Assembly (NCBI RefSeq): GCF_003443875.1
Contig: NZ_CP027482.1
Location: 2,666,001-2,730,000, forward strand
Source of the DNA: Aeromicrobium sp. A1-2
GTDB taxonomy: Bacteria; Actinomycetota; Actinomycetes; Propionibacteriales; Nocardioidaceae
Length of the DNA: 64,000 nt
Direction: 5' to 3'
The notes below the pieces were generated by a model. It was not told the DNA's origin, did no database searches, and was given only the letters and a program-made list of their open reading frames with translations. Of this stretch, positions 45,396-53,405 are shown piece by piece (position 1 is the first letter of the stretch; every line of letters begins with the position of its first letter). Position numbers and translations under genes: made by a program.

Positions 45396-45573
45396 ACGTA
45401 CCACCTGACGTCCCCCGTCCGGGCGCCGCGACGCTGAACTGCAACGCTGTGGAAACGCTCGCGGCCCCGGCCCGCTGTGGAGAGGTAGGTGGGTCGCCTT
45501 TCCCGCGCCGGATAGCCGACACATCCACCGCTCACAGAGGCGATAGCCGAGCAAGTCACCGCCCCCGGGAGGG

Positions 45574-46197
45574 CTAGAGGACATTGCGGGGACGGAACTG
45601 GACGCTGATGCGGGGTCCGACGGGCTTCGCGGTCTTGAGGATCGCGTGGTCCCACGTGCGCTGGCACGAGCCGCCCATCACCACGAGATCGCCGTGCCCG
45701 AGCGAGAAGCCGATCTGCTCGCCGCCGTCACGCGGACGCAGTGAGAGCCGACGGGCGGCGCCCAACGAGACGATGGCGACCATCGTGTCGGCCGACCGTC
45801 CGCGGCCGATCCGGTCACCGTGCCACGCGACGCTGTCCCGGCCGTCGCGGTAGTAGCAGAGCCCCGCGGTCGCGAACCGCTCGCCGAGCTCGGTCTCGTA
45901 GTGGTCACCCAGCTGTTCACGCGCGTCGCGCAGCAAGGGGGCGGGCAGCTCCGCTCCGCTGTCGTAGTGGCACAGCAGCCTCGGCACGTCGACCATGCGG
46001 TCGTACATCTCACGATTCTCGGCCCGCCACGGCACCTCCGCCTGCAGACGCAGGAACAACTCGTCGGAGCCGGCAACCCAACCCGGCATGACATCGACCC
46101 AGGCGCCGCGGCTGAGCACGGTGCGACGGACCGTCAGCGCGTTGAGCTCCGTCGGTCGTCCCGCATCGAGCAGGGAGCCCTGGAAGAAGTCCTCCAT
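45574..46197 (-). CDS. AlkB-like 2-oxoglutarate/Fe(II) oxygenase
   Basis: 207 aa. Fe ligands H126 and D128 in VAWHGDRIG, H184 in TWDHAILK, and 2-oxoglutarate R196 in GPRISVQFRPR. Before it, PRLLCHYDSGAELPAPLL matches AlkB substrate loop positions. Probably repairs alkylated nucleic acid by oxidative demethylation. TACGCT six nt upstream suggests leaderless expression. Confidence 0.88.
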   Translation of the reverse strand: MEDFFQGSLLDAGRPTELNALTVRRTVLSRGAWVDVMPGWVAGSDELFLRLQAEVPWRAENREMYDRMVDVPRLLCHYDSGAELPAPLLRDAREQLGDHYETELGERFATAGLCYYRDGRDSVAWHGDRIGRGRSADTMVAIVSLGAARRLSLRPRDGGEQIGFSLGHGDLVVMGGSCQRTWDHAILKTAKPVGPRISVQFRPRNVL

Positions 46198-46203
46198 GGG
46201 TAG

Positions 46204-46209
46204 AGCGTA
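46204..46209 (-). promoter_or_regulatory. Leaderless -10 of AlkB-like gene
   Basis: TACGCT on the minus strand, 6 nt before ATG 46197. Confidence 0.5.
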
Positions 46210-46236
46210 CGCCAGTTCGAACGCCTGTTCTATCTT

Positions 46237-47811
46237 CTAGCCGATGTCGCGGCGCTCCAACGCCACCATGCCGCCGATCCCGGCGAGCCCCGCCAGCATC
46301 GCGACCACCAGCAGCGGCATGGGTCGCAGGTCCTCCGCGGGCAGCAGCGCGAGGTGGTGAAACGGTGAGACATTCTGCACCCAGCCCGGGAGCCGGAGCG
46401 CGGCGCCGAACAGCATCACGACGACGCAGAGGCCCAGGAAGAACCAACCGACCGATCCCCACCTGGTGCGGGTGCCGTACGCGAGCCACGCGACCCCCGC
46501 CAGCAGCAGCACCGGCACGACGTACTGCACCGTCGCTCCGGTCAGCCGGAGCACTGCCCCGGAGTCGCCCGCCACGATTCCGAAGCCCAGCCCCAGACCC
46601 AGTCCGGCGGCCAGCAGGACGATCACCGTCCCCAGGACCGTGACGGCCAGCTGCGACAGCGCCCAGCTTCGTCGCGAGACCGCGGTGGCGAGCAGCAGCT
46701 CGGCGAAGTACGCCGCTTCCTCGCCCCGCAGCCGCAGCACCGACGAGATCGCGAATCCAGCGCCAACAAGCCCCAGCATCAAGGCCGTCGTGGCGTAGAA
46801 CGAGTCGACCAGCGATCCCCCACCCTGAGCAAACATGTCCGCCGCGAACTGCGAGTCGCCGACGAGGTCACCCACGCTGTCGCCGATCGACCCGTACGCA
46901 ACGCCCATCAGCGCCAGCCCGGCGGTCCAGCCCACGACGCTCCCGCGCTGCAGCCGCCAGGCGAGCGCGAACGTCGAGCCAAGCTCGCCACGCGATGGCC
47001 CCGGACGAGCCTGCAGCACTCCGCTGCCGATGTCGCGGTGGTCGAACAGCTGGACGGCGACGACACCCAGTACGCCGATCGCGCCGAGCGACAGCAGCGC
47101 CGGCCACCACGTCTCACCCGCGTAGGCCCGCATGTACTGACCCCAGCCGATCGGCGAGAGCCACGACAGCGCACCATTGCCCAGATCGCCGATCGCACGC
47201 AGCGCGTAGGCGATGCCAATGGCCGCACCGGTGATGCCGTACGCGCCGCGGGTGCTCGCCGCGAGCTGGACCGCGACCAGCGCGACCCCGGCGAAGACCA
47301 GGCCAGCCAGCCCCGCGGCGAGCGCGACGACGATCGATCCCTCCACCGGCAGGTCGTACGACACCAGGCTGCCCGCGAGCAGCAGGACCAGCAGCACGTT
47401 CGCGATGAACGCGACCAGCGCGGCAGCCGCCATCGGGGCGTGGCGACCGATCGCGGCAGCCCGCACGAGCTCGTCGCGGCCGCTCTCCTCCTCGGCACGG
47501 GTGTGCCGACCGATGAGGAACATGCTCATGAGCCCGGCGATGACTGCACCGAACGCCGCAGACTGCCACGCAACCTGTCCGCCGATCGTGTCGAGGGCCC
47601 GCGCGGGGCCGGCCATCGCGATGAACGCGGCATTGCCCTCCATGCTGGCGGCGGCCTTGGAGAGCTCGGCCTGCGACGGGTAGAGGCCGTCCACGCTGAC
47701 CGCCTGCGAGTAGTAGATCGAGACGTTTCCCAGGATCCACCAGAGCATCATGAGTCGGTCCCGGCGGAGGTGGAACCGCAGCAACGCCAGCGTCCCGGCG
47801 AACGCCGTCAC
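46237..47811 (-). CDS. ABC-2 type exporter permease
   Basis: 524 aa with about twelve helices arranged as two halves, including [20 protein letters not shown] and a second half [21 protein letters not shown] with the ABC-2 coupling helix. Resembles the tetronasin-type antibiotic-exporter permeases of actinomycetes. It overlaps the ATPase gene by ATGA. Transported compound unknown. Confidence 0.85.
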   Translation of the reverse strand: MTAFAGTLALLRFHLRRDRLMMLWWILGNVSIYYSQAVSVDGLYPSQAELSKAAASMEGNAAFIAMAGPARALDTIGGQVAWQSAAFGAVIAGLMSMFLIGRHTRAEEESGRDELVRAAAIGRHAPMAAAALVAFIANVLLVLLLAGSLVSYDLPVEGSIVVALAAGLAGLVFAGVALVAVQLAASTRGAYGITGAAIGIAYALRAIGDLGNGALSWLSPIGWGQYMRAYAGETWWPALLSLGAIGVLGVVAVQLFDHRDIGSGVLQARPGPSRGELGSTFALAWRLQRGSVVGWTAGLALMGVAYGSIGDSVGDLVGDSQFAADMFAQGGGSLVDSFYATTALMLGLVGAGFAISSVLRLRGEEAAYFAELLLATAVSRRSWALSQLAVTVLGTVIVLLAAGLGLGLGFGIVAGDSGAVLRLTGATVQYVVPVLLLAGVAWLAYGTRTRWGSVGWFFLGLCVVVMLFGAALRLPGWVQNVSPFHHLALLPAEDLRPMPLLVVAMLAGLAGIGGMVALERRDIG

Positions 47812-48701
47812 GACGGGACCTCCTCGCCGTAGTGGCGCAGGAACAGCTCCTCCAACGTCGGCGGCTGGCTCGTGAGCGTCCGCACGCCGAACCGGCCGAG
47901 CGCCTCCAGGGCCGCGCCGAGCTGCAGCGTGTCGACCTCGAACGCCGCCCGGTTGCCATCGACCACCAGGCCGTGAACGCCGGTCAGCCGGTCAAGGCCC
48001 GACGGCGTCTCGGCGAGCTCGGCGTTGACCGAGGTGCGGGTGAGGTGGCGCAGGTCGGCCAGCGTCCCGGACTCGACCGTGCGACCGGCGCGAATGATGC
48101 TGACCTTGTCGCACAACCGCTCGACCTCGGCGAGGATGTGGCTCGAGAGCAGCACCGACCGGCCGTCGTCCTTGAACTCCTCGACGCAGTCGGTGAACGC
48201 CGCCTCCATCAAGGGGTCGAGACCCGAGGTCGGCTCGTCGAGGATCAGCAGGTCGACGTCGGATGCCAGGGCCGCGACGAGGGCGACCTTCTGCCGGTTG
48301 CCCTTGGAGTACGTCCGCGACTTCTTGGTCGGGTCCAGCTCGAATCGATCGACGAGCATGGCGCGGCGCTTCTCGTTGAGCCCCCCGCGGAGCCGACCGA
48401 GCAGGTCGATGACCTCGCCACCGGAGAGGCCGGGCCAGAGGTTGACGTCGCCCGGAACGTACGCCAGTCGGCGGTGCAGTGCCGCGGCGTCGCGCCACGG
48501 ATCCTGCCCGAAGAGCGTGACGGTGCCGGCGTCGGCACGCAGCAAGCCCAGCAGGACCCGGATCGTGGTCGACTTGCCCGATCCGTTGGGGCCCAGGAAC
48601 CCGTGCACCTCGCCACGCGGGACCCGCAGGTCAAGGCCATCGAGTGCGGTCGTCCGGCCGAACCGTTTCACGAGTCCGGCGATGTCGATGACAGTCTCCA
48701 T
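47808..48701 (-). CDS. ABC exporter ATP-binding protein
   Basis: 297 aa from ATG 48701 (an ATG six codons upstream is possible). Walker [11 protein letters not shown] loop region, signature YSKGNRQKV (a divergent LSGGQ), Walker [15 protein letters not shown], and H-loop [12 protein letters not shown]. The C-terminus has the DUF4162-like extension. Energises the adjacent ABC-2 permease. TACCGT lies 7 nt before ATG 48701. Confidence 0.93.
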   Translation of the reverse strand: METVIDIAGLVKRFGRTTALDGLDLRVPRGEVHGFLGPNGSGKSTTIRVLLGLLRADAGTVTLFGQDPWRDAAALHRRLAYVPGDVNLWPGLSGGEVIDLLGRLRGGLNEKRRAMLVDRFELDPTKKSRTYSKGNRQKVALVAALASDVDLLILDEPTSGLDPLMEAAFTDCVEEFKDDGRSVLLSSHILAEVERLCDKVSIIRAGRTVESGTLADLRHLTRTSVNAELAETPSGLDRLTGVHGLVVDGNRAAFEVDTLQLGAALEALGRFGVRTLTSQPPTLEELFLRHYGEEVPS

Positions 48702-48708
48702 GCCACCG

Positions 48709-48714
48709 ACGGTA
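48709..48714 (-). promoter_or_regulatory. Leaderless -10 of ABC exporter operon
   Basis: TACCGT on the minus strand, 7 nt before ATG 48701. Confidence 0.35.
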
Positions 48715-48752
48715 CTCATGCGGTTCGGCGTGCAGCCGGTGCCCGCTGGTCG

Positions 48753-49016
48753 TCAGTGCGAGGAACCGCGCACCTGGGCGAGGTAGACCAGCGCGGCAAC
48801 GGTGCCGAGCAGGTTGAGCAGTCCCAGTGGGGCCCACCACAGCAGGTGGGCCAGCACCGCGAGCACCAGGATGATGATCCAGGTCTGCTTGGGCAGCGTC
48901 TCGATGTAGGTGAATTGAGCCGATGGCCTGGCGACGGAGTCGACCAGGGCAAAGCCCTTGGCTGCGAACAGCGCGATGGACAAGATGATCATCACGTTGC
49001 TCTGGATCTCGAACAT
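48753..49016 (-). CDS. DUF2516 family membrane protein
   Basis: 87 aa with helices IILSIALFAAKGFALVDSVA and WIIILVLAVLAHLLWWAP plus a third short one. DUF2516 proteins sit downstream of hbhA in mycobacteria (Rv0474-Rv0476 order). TAGCCT 6 nt upstream gives a leaderless start, independent of the HbhA-like gene after a terminator. Confidence 0.85.
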   Translation of the reverse strand: MFEIQSNVMIILSIALFAAKGFALVDSVARPSAQFTYIETLPKQTWIIILVLAVLAHLLWWAPLGLLNLLGTVAALVYLAQVRGSSH

Positions 49017-49022
49017 GCCCGA

Positions 49023-49028
49023 AGGCTA
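49023..49028 (-). promoter_or_regulatory. Leaderless -10 of DUF2516 gene
   Basis: TAGCCT on the minus strand, 6 nt before ATG 49016. Confidence 0.45.
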
Positions 49029-49036
49029 TCGGGCGA

Positions 49037-49076
49037 CGAAAGAGGCGGGCCCCCGGTCGGGGACCCGCCTCTTTCG
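49037..49076. terminator. Terminator after HbhA-like gene
   Basis: CGAAAGAGGCGGG pairs with CCCGCCTCTTTCG, 13-bp core stem with an inner GC-rich extension, directly downstream of the HbhA-like stop. Confidence 0.85.
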
Positions 49077-49087
49077 ATTCGGAGGGA

Positions 49088-49639
49088 TCAAGCCTTCGCG
49101 GCAGGAGCCTTCGCGGCAGGAGCCTTCGTGGCCTCGGGGGCCTTCTTGGCGGCCGGAGCCTTCTTCGCAGCAGGCGCCTTCTTGGCGGCCGGAGCCTTCT
49201 TCGCAGCAGGCGCCTTCTTGGCGGCCGGAGCCTTCTTCGCAGCAGGCGCCTTCTTGGCCGGCTCCGGCGTCTTCTTGACGGCGGTGTCAACCTTCTCGGC
49301 AGCCTTGCGTACCGAGGTCGGCGCCTTCGACGTCACCTTGGTGACGGTGTTCTTGGCGTCCGTCACGAGCTGCTCAGCGCGCTTCTGCGCCTCGTCGGCG
49401 AAGCCCTTGGCCTGCTTGGTGTAGTCCTCGACGCTGCCGTTGGCGTGGGCAACGAGCTTCTCGCTGCGCTTGGCGAGGTCGGCGTACGCGCTCGTCGCGG
49501 TGCCGAGGGCGGTCGTGGCGAAGTCCTGGGCCTGCTTCTGCAGGTCGGACACGTCGAGCTTCTTCAGGGTGTCCTGAAGTGCCTTGACGTCGTCGACGAT
49601 GGACTTGACCTGGGTGTTGATCGTGTCGGTGATGCTCAT
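49088..49639 (-). CDS. HbhA-like protein with Lys/Ala/Pro repeat tail
   Basis: 183 aa, no signal peptide. Residues 1-115 are a likely coiled coil (VKSIVDDVKALQDTLKKLDV, SVEDYTKQAKGFADEAQK). Residues 116-183 are tandem KKAPAA, the same build as the C-terminal heparin-binding region of mycobacterial HbhA. The order XRE - this gene - DUF2516 equals Rv0474-Rv0475(hbhA)-Rv0476. It may bind DNA, sulfated glycans or lipid inclusions through the tail; the exact role here is unproven. It overlaps the XRE stop (ATGA). Confidence 0.85.
   Translation of the reverse strand: MSITDTINTQVKSIVDDVKALQDTLKKLDVSDLQKQAQDFATTALGTATSAYADLAKRSEKLVAHANGSVEDYTKQAKGFADEAQKRAEQLVTDAKNTVTKVTSKAPTSVRKAAEKVDTAVKKTPEPAKKAPAAKKAPAAKKAPAAKKAPAAKKAPAAKKAPAAKKAPEATKAPAAKAPAAKA
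49141..49258. repeat. 36-bp tandem repeat in HbhA-like tail
   Basis: A 36-bp unit begins at 49141, 49177 and 49213 with a partial copy from 49249, perfect at DNA level. Each unit codes two KKAPAA hexapeptides written with alternate codons. Copy number could vary by slippage. Confidence 0.9.
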
Positions 49640-50046
49640 ATTTCCTCCTGGTTGGCTTCGGTCACTGTTGCGGCCAGCTCGGTGTCCGATGCTTCGTCGG
49701 TGCCGACGAAGGAGCGATAGATATCGAGCAGCGCAGTCTTCTGACGCTCTGTGAGACGGGGGTCGAGGGCTATGGCGTCCTCGACCATCCGGGCTCCGCT
49801 CTCGTCGGCATCGAGGATGCCGGCACGAACGTAGAGCGACTCGGCGGAGATTCGCAGCGCCTTGGCGATCTGCTGCAGTACCTCTGCCGAAGGTCGGCGC
49901 AGACCTCGTTCGATCTGGCTGAGATACGGATTGGAGACATCCGTCAACTCGGCCAGTTGTCGAAGCGACATCTGTGCCTGACCTCGCTGCTCACGCAGAT
50001 ATTCGCCGAGTCCCTCGACTGTCCTCTGCATGCTCAACTTGGCCAT
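49636..50046 (-). CDS. XRE family regulator, Rv0474-like
   Basis: 136 aa. HTH_3 domain (about residues 14-70) with MSLRQLAELTDVSNPYLSQI and RGLRRPSAEVLQQIAKAL. It ends with a short helical tail. It is co-translated with the HbhA-like gene. GGAGG is almost in contact with ATG 50046, so ATG 50031 is also possible. A GCAAA-repeat operator lies just upstream. Confidence 0.9.
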   Translation of the reverse strand: MAKLSMQRTVEGLGEYLREQRGQAQMSLRQLAELTDVSNPYLSQIERGLRRPSAEVLQQIAKALRISAESLYVRAGILDADESGARMVEDAIALDPRLTERQKTALLDIYRSFVGTDEASDTELAATVTEANQEEI

Positions 50047-50057
50047 GCCTCCAGTTT

Positions 50058-50083
50058 GCTTGCAAAAGTTAGCAAATGCAAGC
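50058..50083. promoter_or_regulatory. Operator-like repeats upstream of XRE-hbhA operon
   Basis: GCTTGCA (50058-50064) and TGCAAGC (50077-50083) form a 7-bp inverted repeat. Within it TTGCAAA (50060-50066) and TAGCAAA (50070-50076) repeat at one 10-bp turn. Likely autoregulatory. Confidence 0.5.
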
Positions 50084-50122
50084 AGAGCCGCTAGCGATGT
50101 GCGTCACACGCGTTTACGCAGG

Positions 50123-51052
50123 TCAGAAGGTCAATCGGAGCTCGCCCACGGATCGGCCGCCGCCCAGGACCTGTGGCCGCTCGCGCAGCATCGGCGCCTC
50201 GAGACCAGCCAGCTCAAGAGCCCGCCCCATGACCGCATAGAGGGGTCGCTCCGCGCCGTCCTCGATCTTGACGGCGTACGCCGAACCGTCAGGCAGTCCA
50301 GCCACGTAGACGCTTTCGGCACCGGACTTCGCGATCAGGCCGGGGAACGCCAGCATCAGGTCGCGCTCCTCACGTGTCGTGCCGCTGACGTACTCGGGGT
50401 GCGCGACCATGGCCCCCACGAGCCGCGCGCCGTGGCTTCCGTTCGGGCTCTGCACGATCCGGCCGATGGCGCTGGCCAGCCGCTGGAGCGACGTGCCCAG
50501 CAGCGGCGCCCCGCACCCGTCCATGCCGATCGCCGCGGGGGGACCGTCCGTGAGCTCGGTGAACGTTGCGGTGATCTCCTGCTGCAACGGGTGATCCGGG
50601 TCCAGATAGCTCGCAGTCGGCCAGTCCCGCGTGACGCAGGTCAGCAGCATCGCGGCGTGCTTGCCCGAGCAGTCCATGCAGATTGCTGCTCGTCGGCCAC
50701 CGGCGCGGAGGTAGTCCGCGTGCGTGTGCGGGTCGAGCGGGTACGACGGCGGTGTCTGCAGGGCCGTCTCGTCCAGCCCGGCCAGTGCCAGGATCTCGCG
50801 CACGCCGTCCAGGTGCAGCTGCTCACCCGAGTGGCTCGCCGACGACAGCGCCAGCAGCCGGCCGTCGAGCGGCAGACCGGCACGCAACATGCCGAGCGCC
50901 TGGATCGGCTTGTTCGACGACCGGGGGAACACCACGGTGCTCGGATCACCGATCGACCAGGTCACCTCTCCAGCGGGGTCGACCCCGACGGCGACGCCAC
51001 GATGACGACTCTCCACGAACCCGGAACGCACGATCTCGGCAAGGACATCCAT
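50123..51052 (-). CDS. L-asparaginase II family protein
   Basis: 309 aa from ATG 51052. Asparaginase_II (PF06089) cues: VVFPRSSNKPIQALGMLRAG, SSASHSGEQLHLDGV, CSGKHAAMLLTC and GMDGCGAPL. Probably cytosolic hydrolysis of asparagine to aspartate. It is divergent from manC. TACTCT six nt upstream supports a leaderless ATG 51052. Confidence 0.9.
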   Translation of the reverse strand: MDVLAEIVRSGFVESRHRGVAVGVDPAGEVTWSIGDPSTVVFPRSSNKPIQALGMLRAGLPLDGRLLALSSASHSGEQLHLDGVREILALAGLDETALQTPPSYPLDPHTHADYLRAGGRRAAICMDCSGKHAAMLLTCVTRDWPTASYLDPDHPLQQEITATFTELTDGPPAAIGMDGCGAPLLGTSLQRLASAIGRIVQSPNGSHGARLVGAMVAHPEYVSGTTREERDLMLAFPGLIAKSGAESVYVAGLPDGSAYAVKIEDGAERPLYAVMGRALELAGLEAPMLRERPQVLGGGRSVGELRLTF

Positions 51053-51058
51053 CCCGCC

Positions 51059-51064
51059 AGAGTA
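51059..51064 (-). promoter_or_regulatory. Leaderless -10 of asparaginase gene
   Basis: TACTCT on the minus strand, 6 nt before ATG 51052. Confidence 0.5.
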
Positions 51065-51103
51065 GAAGACATCGGACCCGGCGCGGCCCCGCGCCCTCGT
51101 GGC

Positions 51104-51109
51104 TACGAT
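51104..51109 (+). promoter_or_regulatory. Leaderless -10 of manC
   Basis: TACGAT, 6 nt before GTG 51116. This favours GTG 51116 over GTG 51113. Confidence 0.55.
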
Positions 51110-51115
51110 GACGTG

Positions 51116-52201
51116 GTGCCCGCACCCTCTTCGAGTCTCGCCCAGTTCCACGCCGTGATCCCGGCAGGCGGTGCCGGCACCCGCCTCTGGCCCTTGTCGC
51201 GCGCCGCGCGCCCGAAGTTTTTGCTCGATCTGGACGGTTCAGGTCGCTCCCTGCTGCAGCAGACGTGGGACCGGCTGGTCGATCTGATCCCCGCCGAGCA
51301 CATCCACGTCGTGACCGGCGCTGCGCACGCCGAGGCGATTCGCAAGCAGCTGCCCGAGCTCACGAGCCTGTTCGTCGAGCCATCACCCCGCGACTCGATG
51401 CCGGCCATCGGGCTCGCCGCAGCTGTGATCGGATCGGCCGACCCTGACGCCATCATCGGGTCGTTCGCCGCCGATCACGTCATCGACGACCAGGTGTCGT
51501 TCGCCGAGGCCATCGGACAGGCCGTTGCGGTCGCCCAGACGGGGATGATCACCACGATCGGCATCACCCCGACCGGTCCCTCGACGGCGTTCGGCTACAT
51601 CGAGTCCGGCGACCACCTGACGGTGGACGGGGCCGGCTCGGCCCGCGCCGTCACCCAGTTCGTCGAGAAGCCTGACCTGGCTACTGCCACGGCGTACGTC
51701 GCGACGGGGCTGCACAGCTGGAACGCCGGCATGTTCGTGACTCGGACTGACGTCCTGCTGGGTCATCTCGCCCGACTCCAGCCCGGACTCCACGCGGGTC
51801 TCACGAAGATCGCCGCCGGCTGGTCGACCGAGCACCGGGACGGGCTCCTCGACGAGGTCTGGCCGACTCTGACCAAGATCGCGATCGACCACGCGATCGC
51901 CGAGCCGGTCTCTCTCGAAGGTGGCATGGCCGTCGTTCCGGGCGCCTTTGCCTGGAACGACGTCGGCGACTACGCCGCCCTGCAGGACATCGGCGGCACC
52001 TCCTCGCAGGACACGGTGTGGATCGACTCCGACGGCTTGGCCATCGCCGACGACGGCACCACGATCGCGGTGGTGGGGCTGCGCAACGTCGTCGTGGTGC
52101 GCACGTCCGATGCTCTGCTCGTGACCACCCGGGAGCACGTCCAGCAGGTCAAGGACGTCGTCAGCGCCCTGAAGGACCGCGGCCGCGTCGACGTCGTTTG
52201 A
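51116..52201 (+). CDS. manC: Mannose-1-phosphate guanylyltransferase
   Basis: 361 aa from GTG 51116. Nucleotidyltransferase signature IPAGGAGTRLWPLSR, then FVEKPD, HSWNAGMFV and FAWNDVGDYAAL, all typical of GDP-mannose pyrophosphorylase. No C-terminal isomerase domain, since manA is separate. Makes GDP-mannose for glycans and cell-wall mannosides. Its last 41 bp overlap the end of manA. Confidence 0.92.
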   Translation: MPAPSSSLAQFHAVIPAGGAGTRLWPLSRAARPKFLLDLDGSGRSLLQQTWDRLVDLIPAEHIHVVTGAAHAEAIRKQLPELTSLFVEPSPRDSMPAIGLAAAVIGSADPDAIIGSFAADHVIDDQVSFAEAIGQAVAVAQTGMITTIGITPTGPSTAFGYIESGDHLTVDGAGSARAVTQFVEKPDLATATAYVATGLHSWNAGMFVTRTDVLLGHLARLQPGLHAGLTKIAAGWSTEHRDGLLDEVWPTLTKIAIDHAIAEPVSLEGGMAVVPGAFAWNDVGDYAALQDIGGTSSQDTVWIDSDGLAIADDGTTIAVVGLRNVVVVRTSDALLVTTREHVQQVKDVVSALKDRGRVDVV

Positions 52202-53405
52202 GCTGGCGCTCGCTGTACGGCGGGACCAGGTCGATCAGCTCGCCCGCGACGGTCTCGGCCGTCGGGGTGTACGCCTGCGCGACCTCCCCGGTGCCAACCA
52301 CACGAACCTCACCGTCGTCAGGACCGGCGTAGACCGCGTCGCCGCGGCCGAGCTTGAGTCGCTCGCCGGATTCGTTGACGAGCTCGACCTCGCCACCCGT
52401 GCAGACCACGATGCGCTGCCGTGCGGTCGGGAGAAGTGTGCCCTCGGGCTCGGCGCGCGAGCACTGGCTCACGGCGAGCGCGAACTCACGCACGTCCGGG
52501 CTGAACACGTCGGTCGAAAATCCGAACGGCTCGGGAGCCACCCGGGCGAGCCGCGACATGCCTCGGTCCAGGCACTTGACCAGACCTTCAGGGTCCAGCG
52601 CCTTGGTCGTCAGGCCGGCTCGCAGGACGTTGTCGGACGCCGCCATGACCTCCAGGCACATGCCGCGCAGGTGCGCATGGATGATGCCAGTGCCCAAGAA
52701 GGCCGCCTCGCCGGGCTGCAGCGTCAGCCGGTTGAGCGCCAGCGAGATGATCACTCCGATGTCATCGGGATAGTGCTCGGCGATCTCGGTCGCGGTGACG
52801 TAGGCACGCTTGACGTCGATGCCCTGGTCGACCAACGTCCGGCAGCACGCGACGACCCTCGCGATGTCGCCCGGGTCGACGGGCTCGGTCAGCAGCCGTT
52901 CAACGAGCCGCACGATCCCCGGGAAGCCGGGCGCAGCGTGCAGATCCTCCGCGAGGCTCTGCGCGAAAGGCGTGTCGATGCCGTTGAGGACGCGCAGGAT
53001 CTCGGCGGTCGGCCGGAATCCGACGAGAGTGTCGAACGTCGTCAGCGCGTAGGCCATCTCGGGCTTGTGGTGCGGATCCTTGTAGGTGCGGGTAGGCGAC
53101 TCCAACGGAACGCCGGCAGCCTCTTCGGCCGCGAAGCCGGCCTGCGCCATCGCTTCGCTGGGATGCACCTGCAACGAGAGCGGCCGGTCCGCCGCGAGGA
53201 TCTTGAACATGAACGGCAGCTCGCCAGCGACCTCGTCGAGCGACATCGTGCGATCCGGGCCCTGGATCGTGGACGGCCCGAGCGGGTGCGTCCCCATCCA
53301 GATCTCTGCCACCGGGGTCTCCCCCGGCTCGAGACCCATGAACCGCGGGATGTCGGCCGTCGAGCCCCAGTCGTAGGCCCTCGAGGCGTTGTCGAGCCGC
53401 AACAT
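52161..53405 (-). CDS. manA: Mannose-6-phosphate isomerase, class I
   Basis: 414 aa. Zinc-binding LQVHPSEAMAQAGF and YKDPHHKPEMAYALTTF (His/Glu ligands) and C-terminal LGTGIIHAHLRGMCLEVMAASDNVLRAGL, the class I signature. Converts fructose-6-P to mannose-6-P, feeding manC through a phosphomannomutase elsewhere. Its ATG overlaps the helicase stop (TAATG), so it is coupled to that gene. Its end overlaps manC by 41 bp. Confidence 0.95.
   Translation of the reverse strand: MLRLDNASRAYDWGSTADIPRFMGLEPGETPVAEIWMGTHPLGPSTIQGPDRTMSLDEVAGELPFMFKILAADRPLSLQVHPSEAMAQAGFAAEEAAGVPLESPTRTYKDPHHKPEMAYALTTFDTLVGFRPTAEILRVLNGIDTPFAQSLAEDLHAAPGFPGIVRLVERLLTEPVDPGDIARVVACCRTLVDQGIDVKRAYVTATEIAEHYPDDIGVIISLALNRLTLQPGEAAFLGTGIIHAHLRGMCLEVMAASDNVLRAGLTTKALDPEGLVKCLDRGMSRLARVAPEPFGFSTDVFSPDVREFALAVSQCSRAEPEGTLLPTARQRIVVCTGGEVELVNESGERLKLGRGDAVYAGPDDGEVRVVGTGEVAQAYTPTAETVAGELIDLVPPYSERQLKRRRRGRGPSGR

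Noticed and set aside
45396..45584. Longer start for the DUF559-like gene at 45584
   Set aside because: It would overlap the AlkB-like gene, and ATG 45395 has a ribosome site and matches the recognisable domain start.
49109..49258. Regular repeats that might suggest a CRISPR array
   Set aside because: They are 36-bp tandem copies without spacers and code a lysine-rich protein tail in frame.
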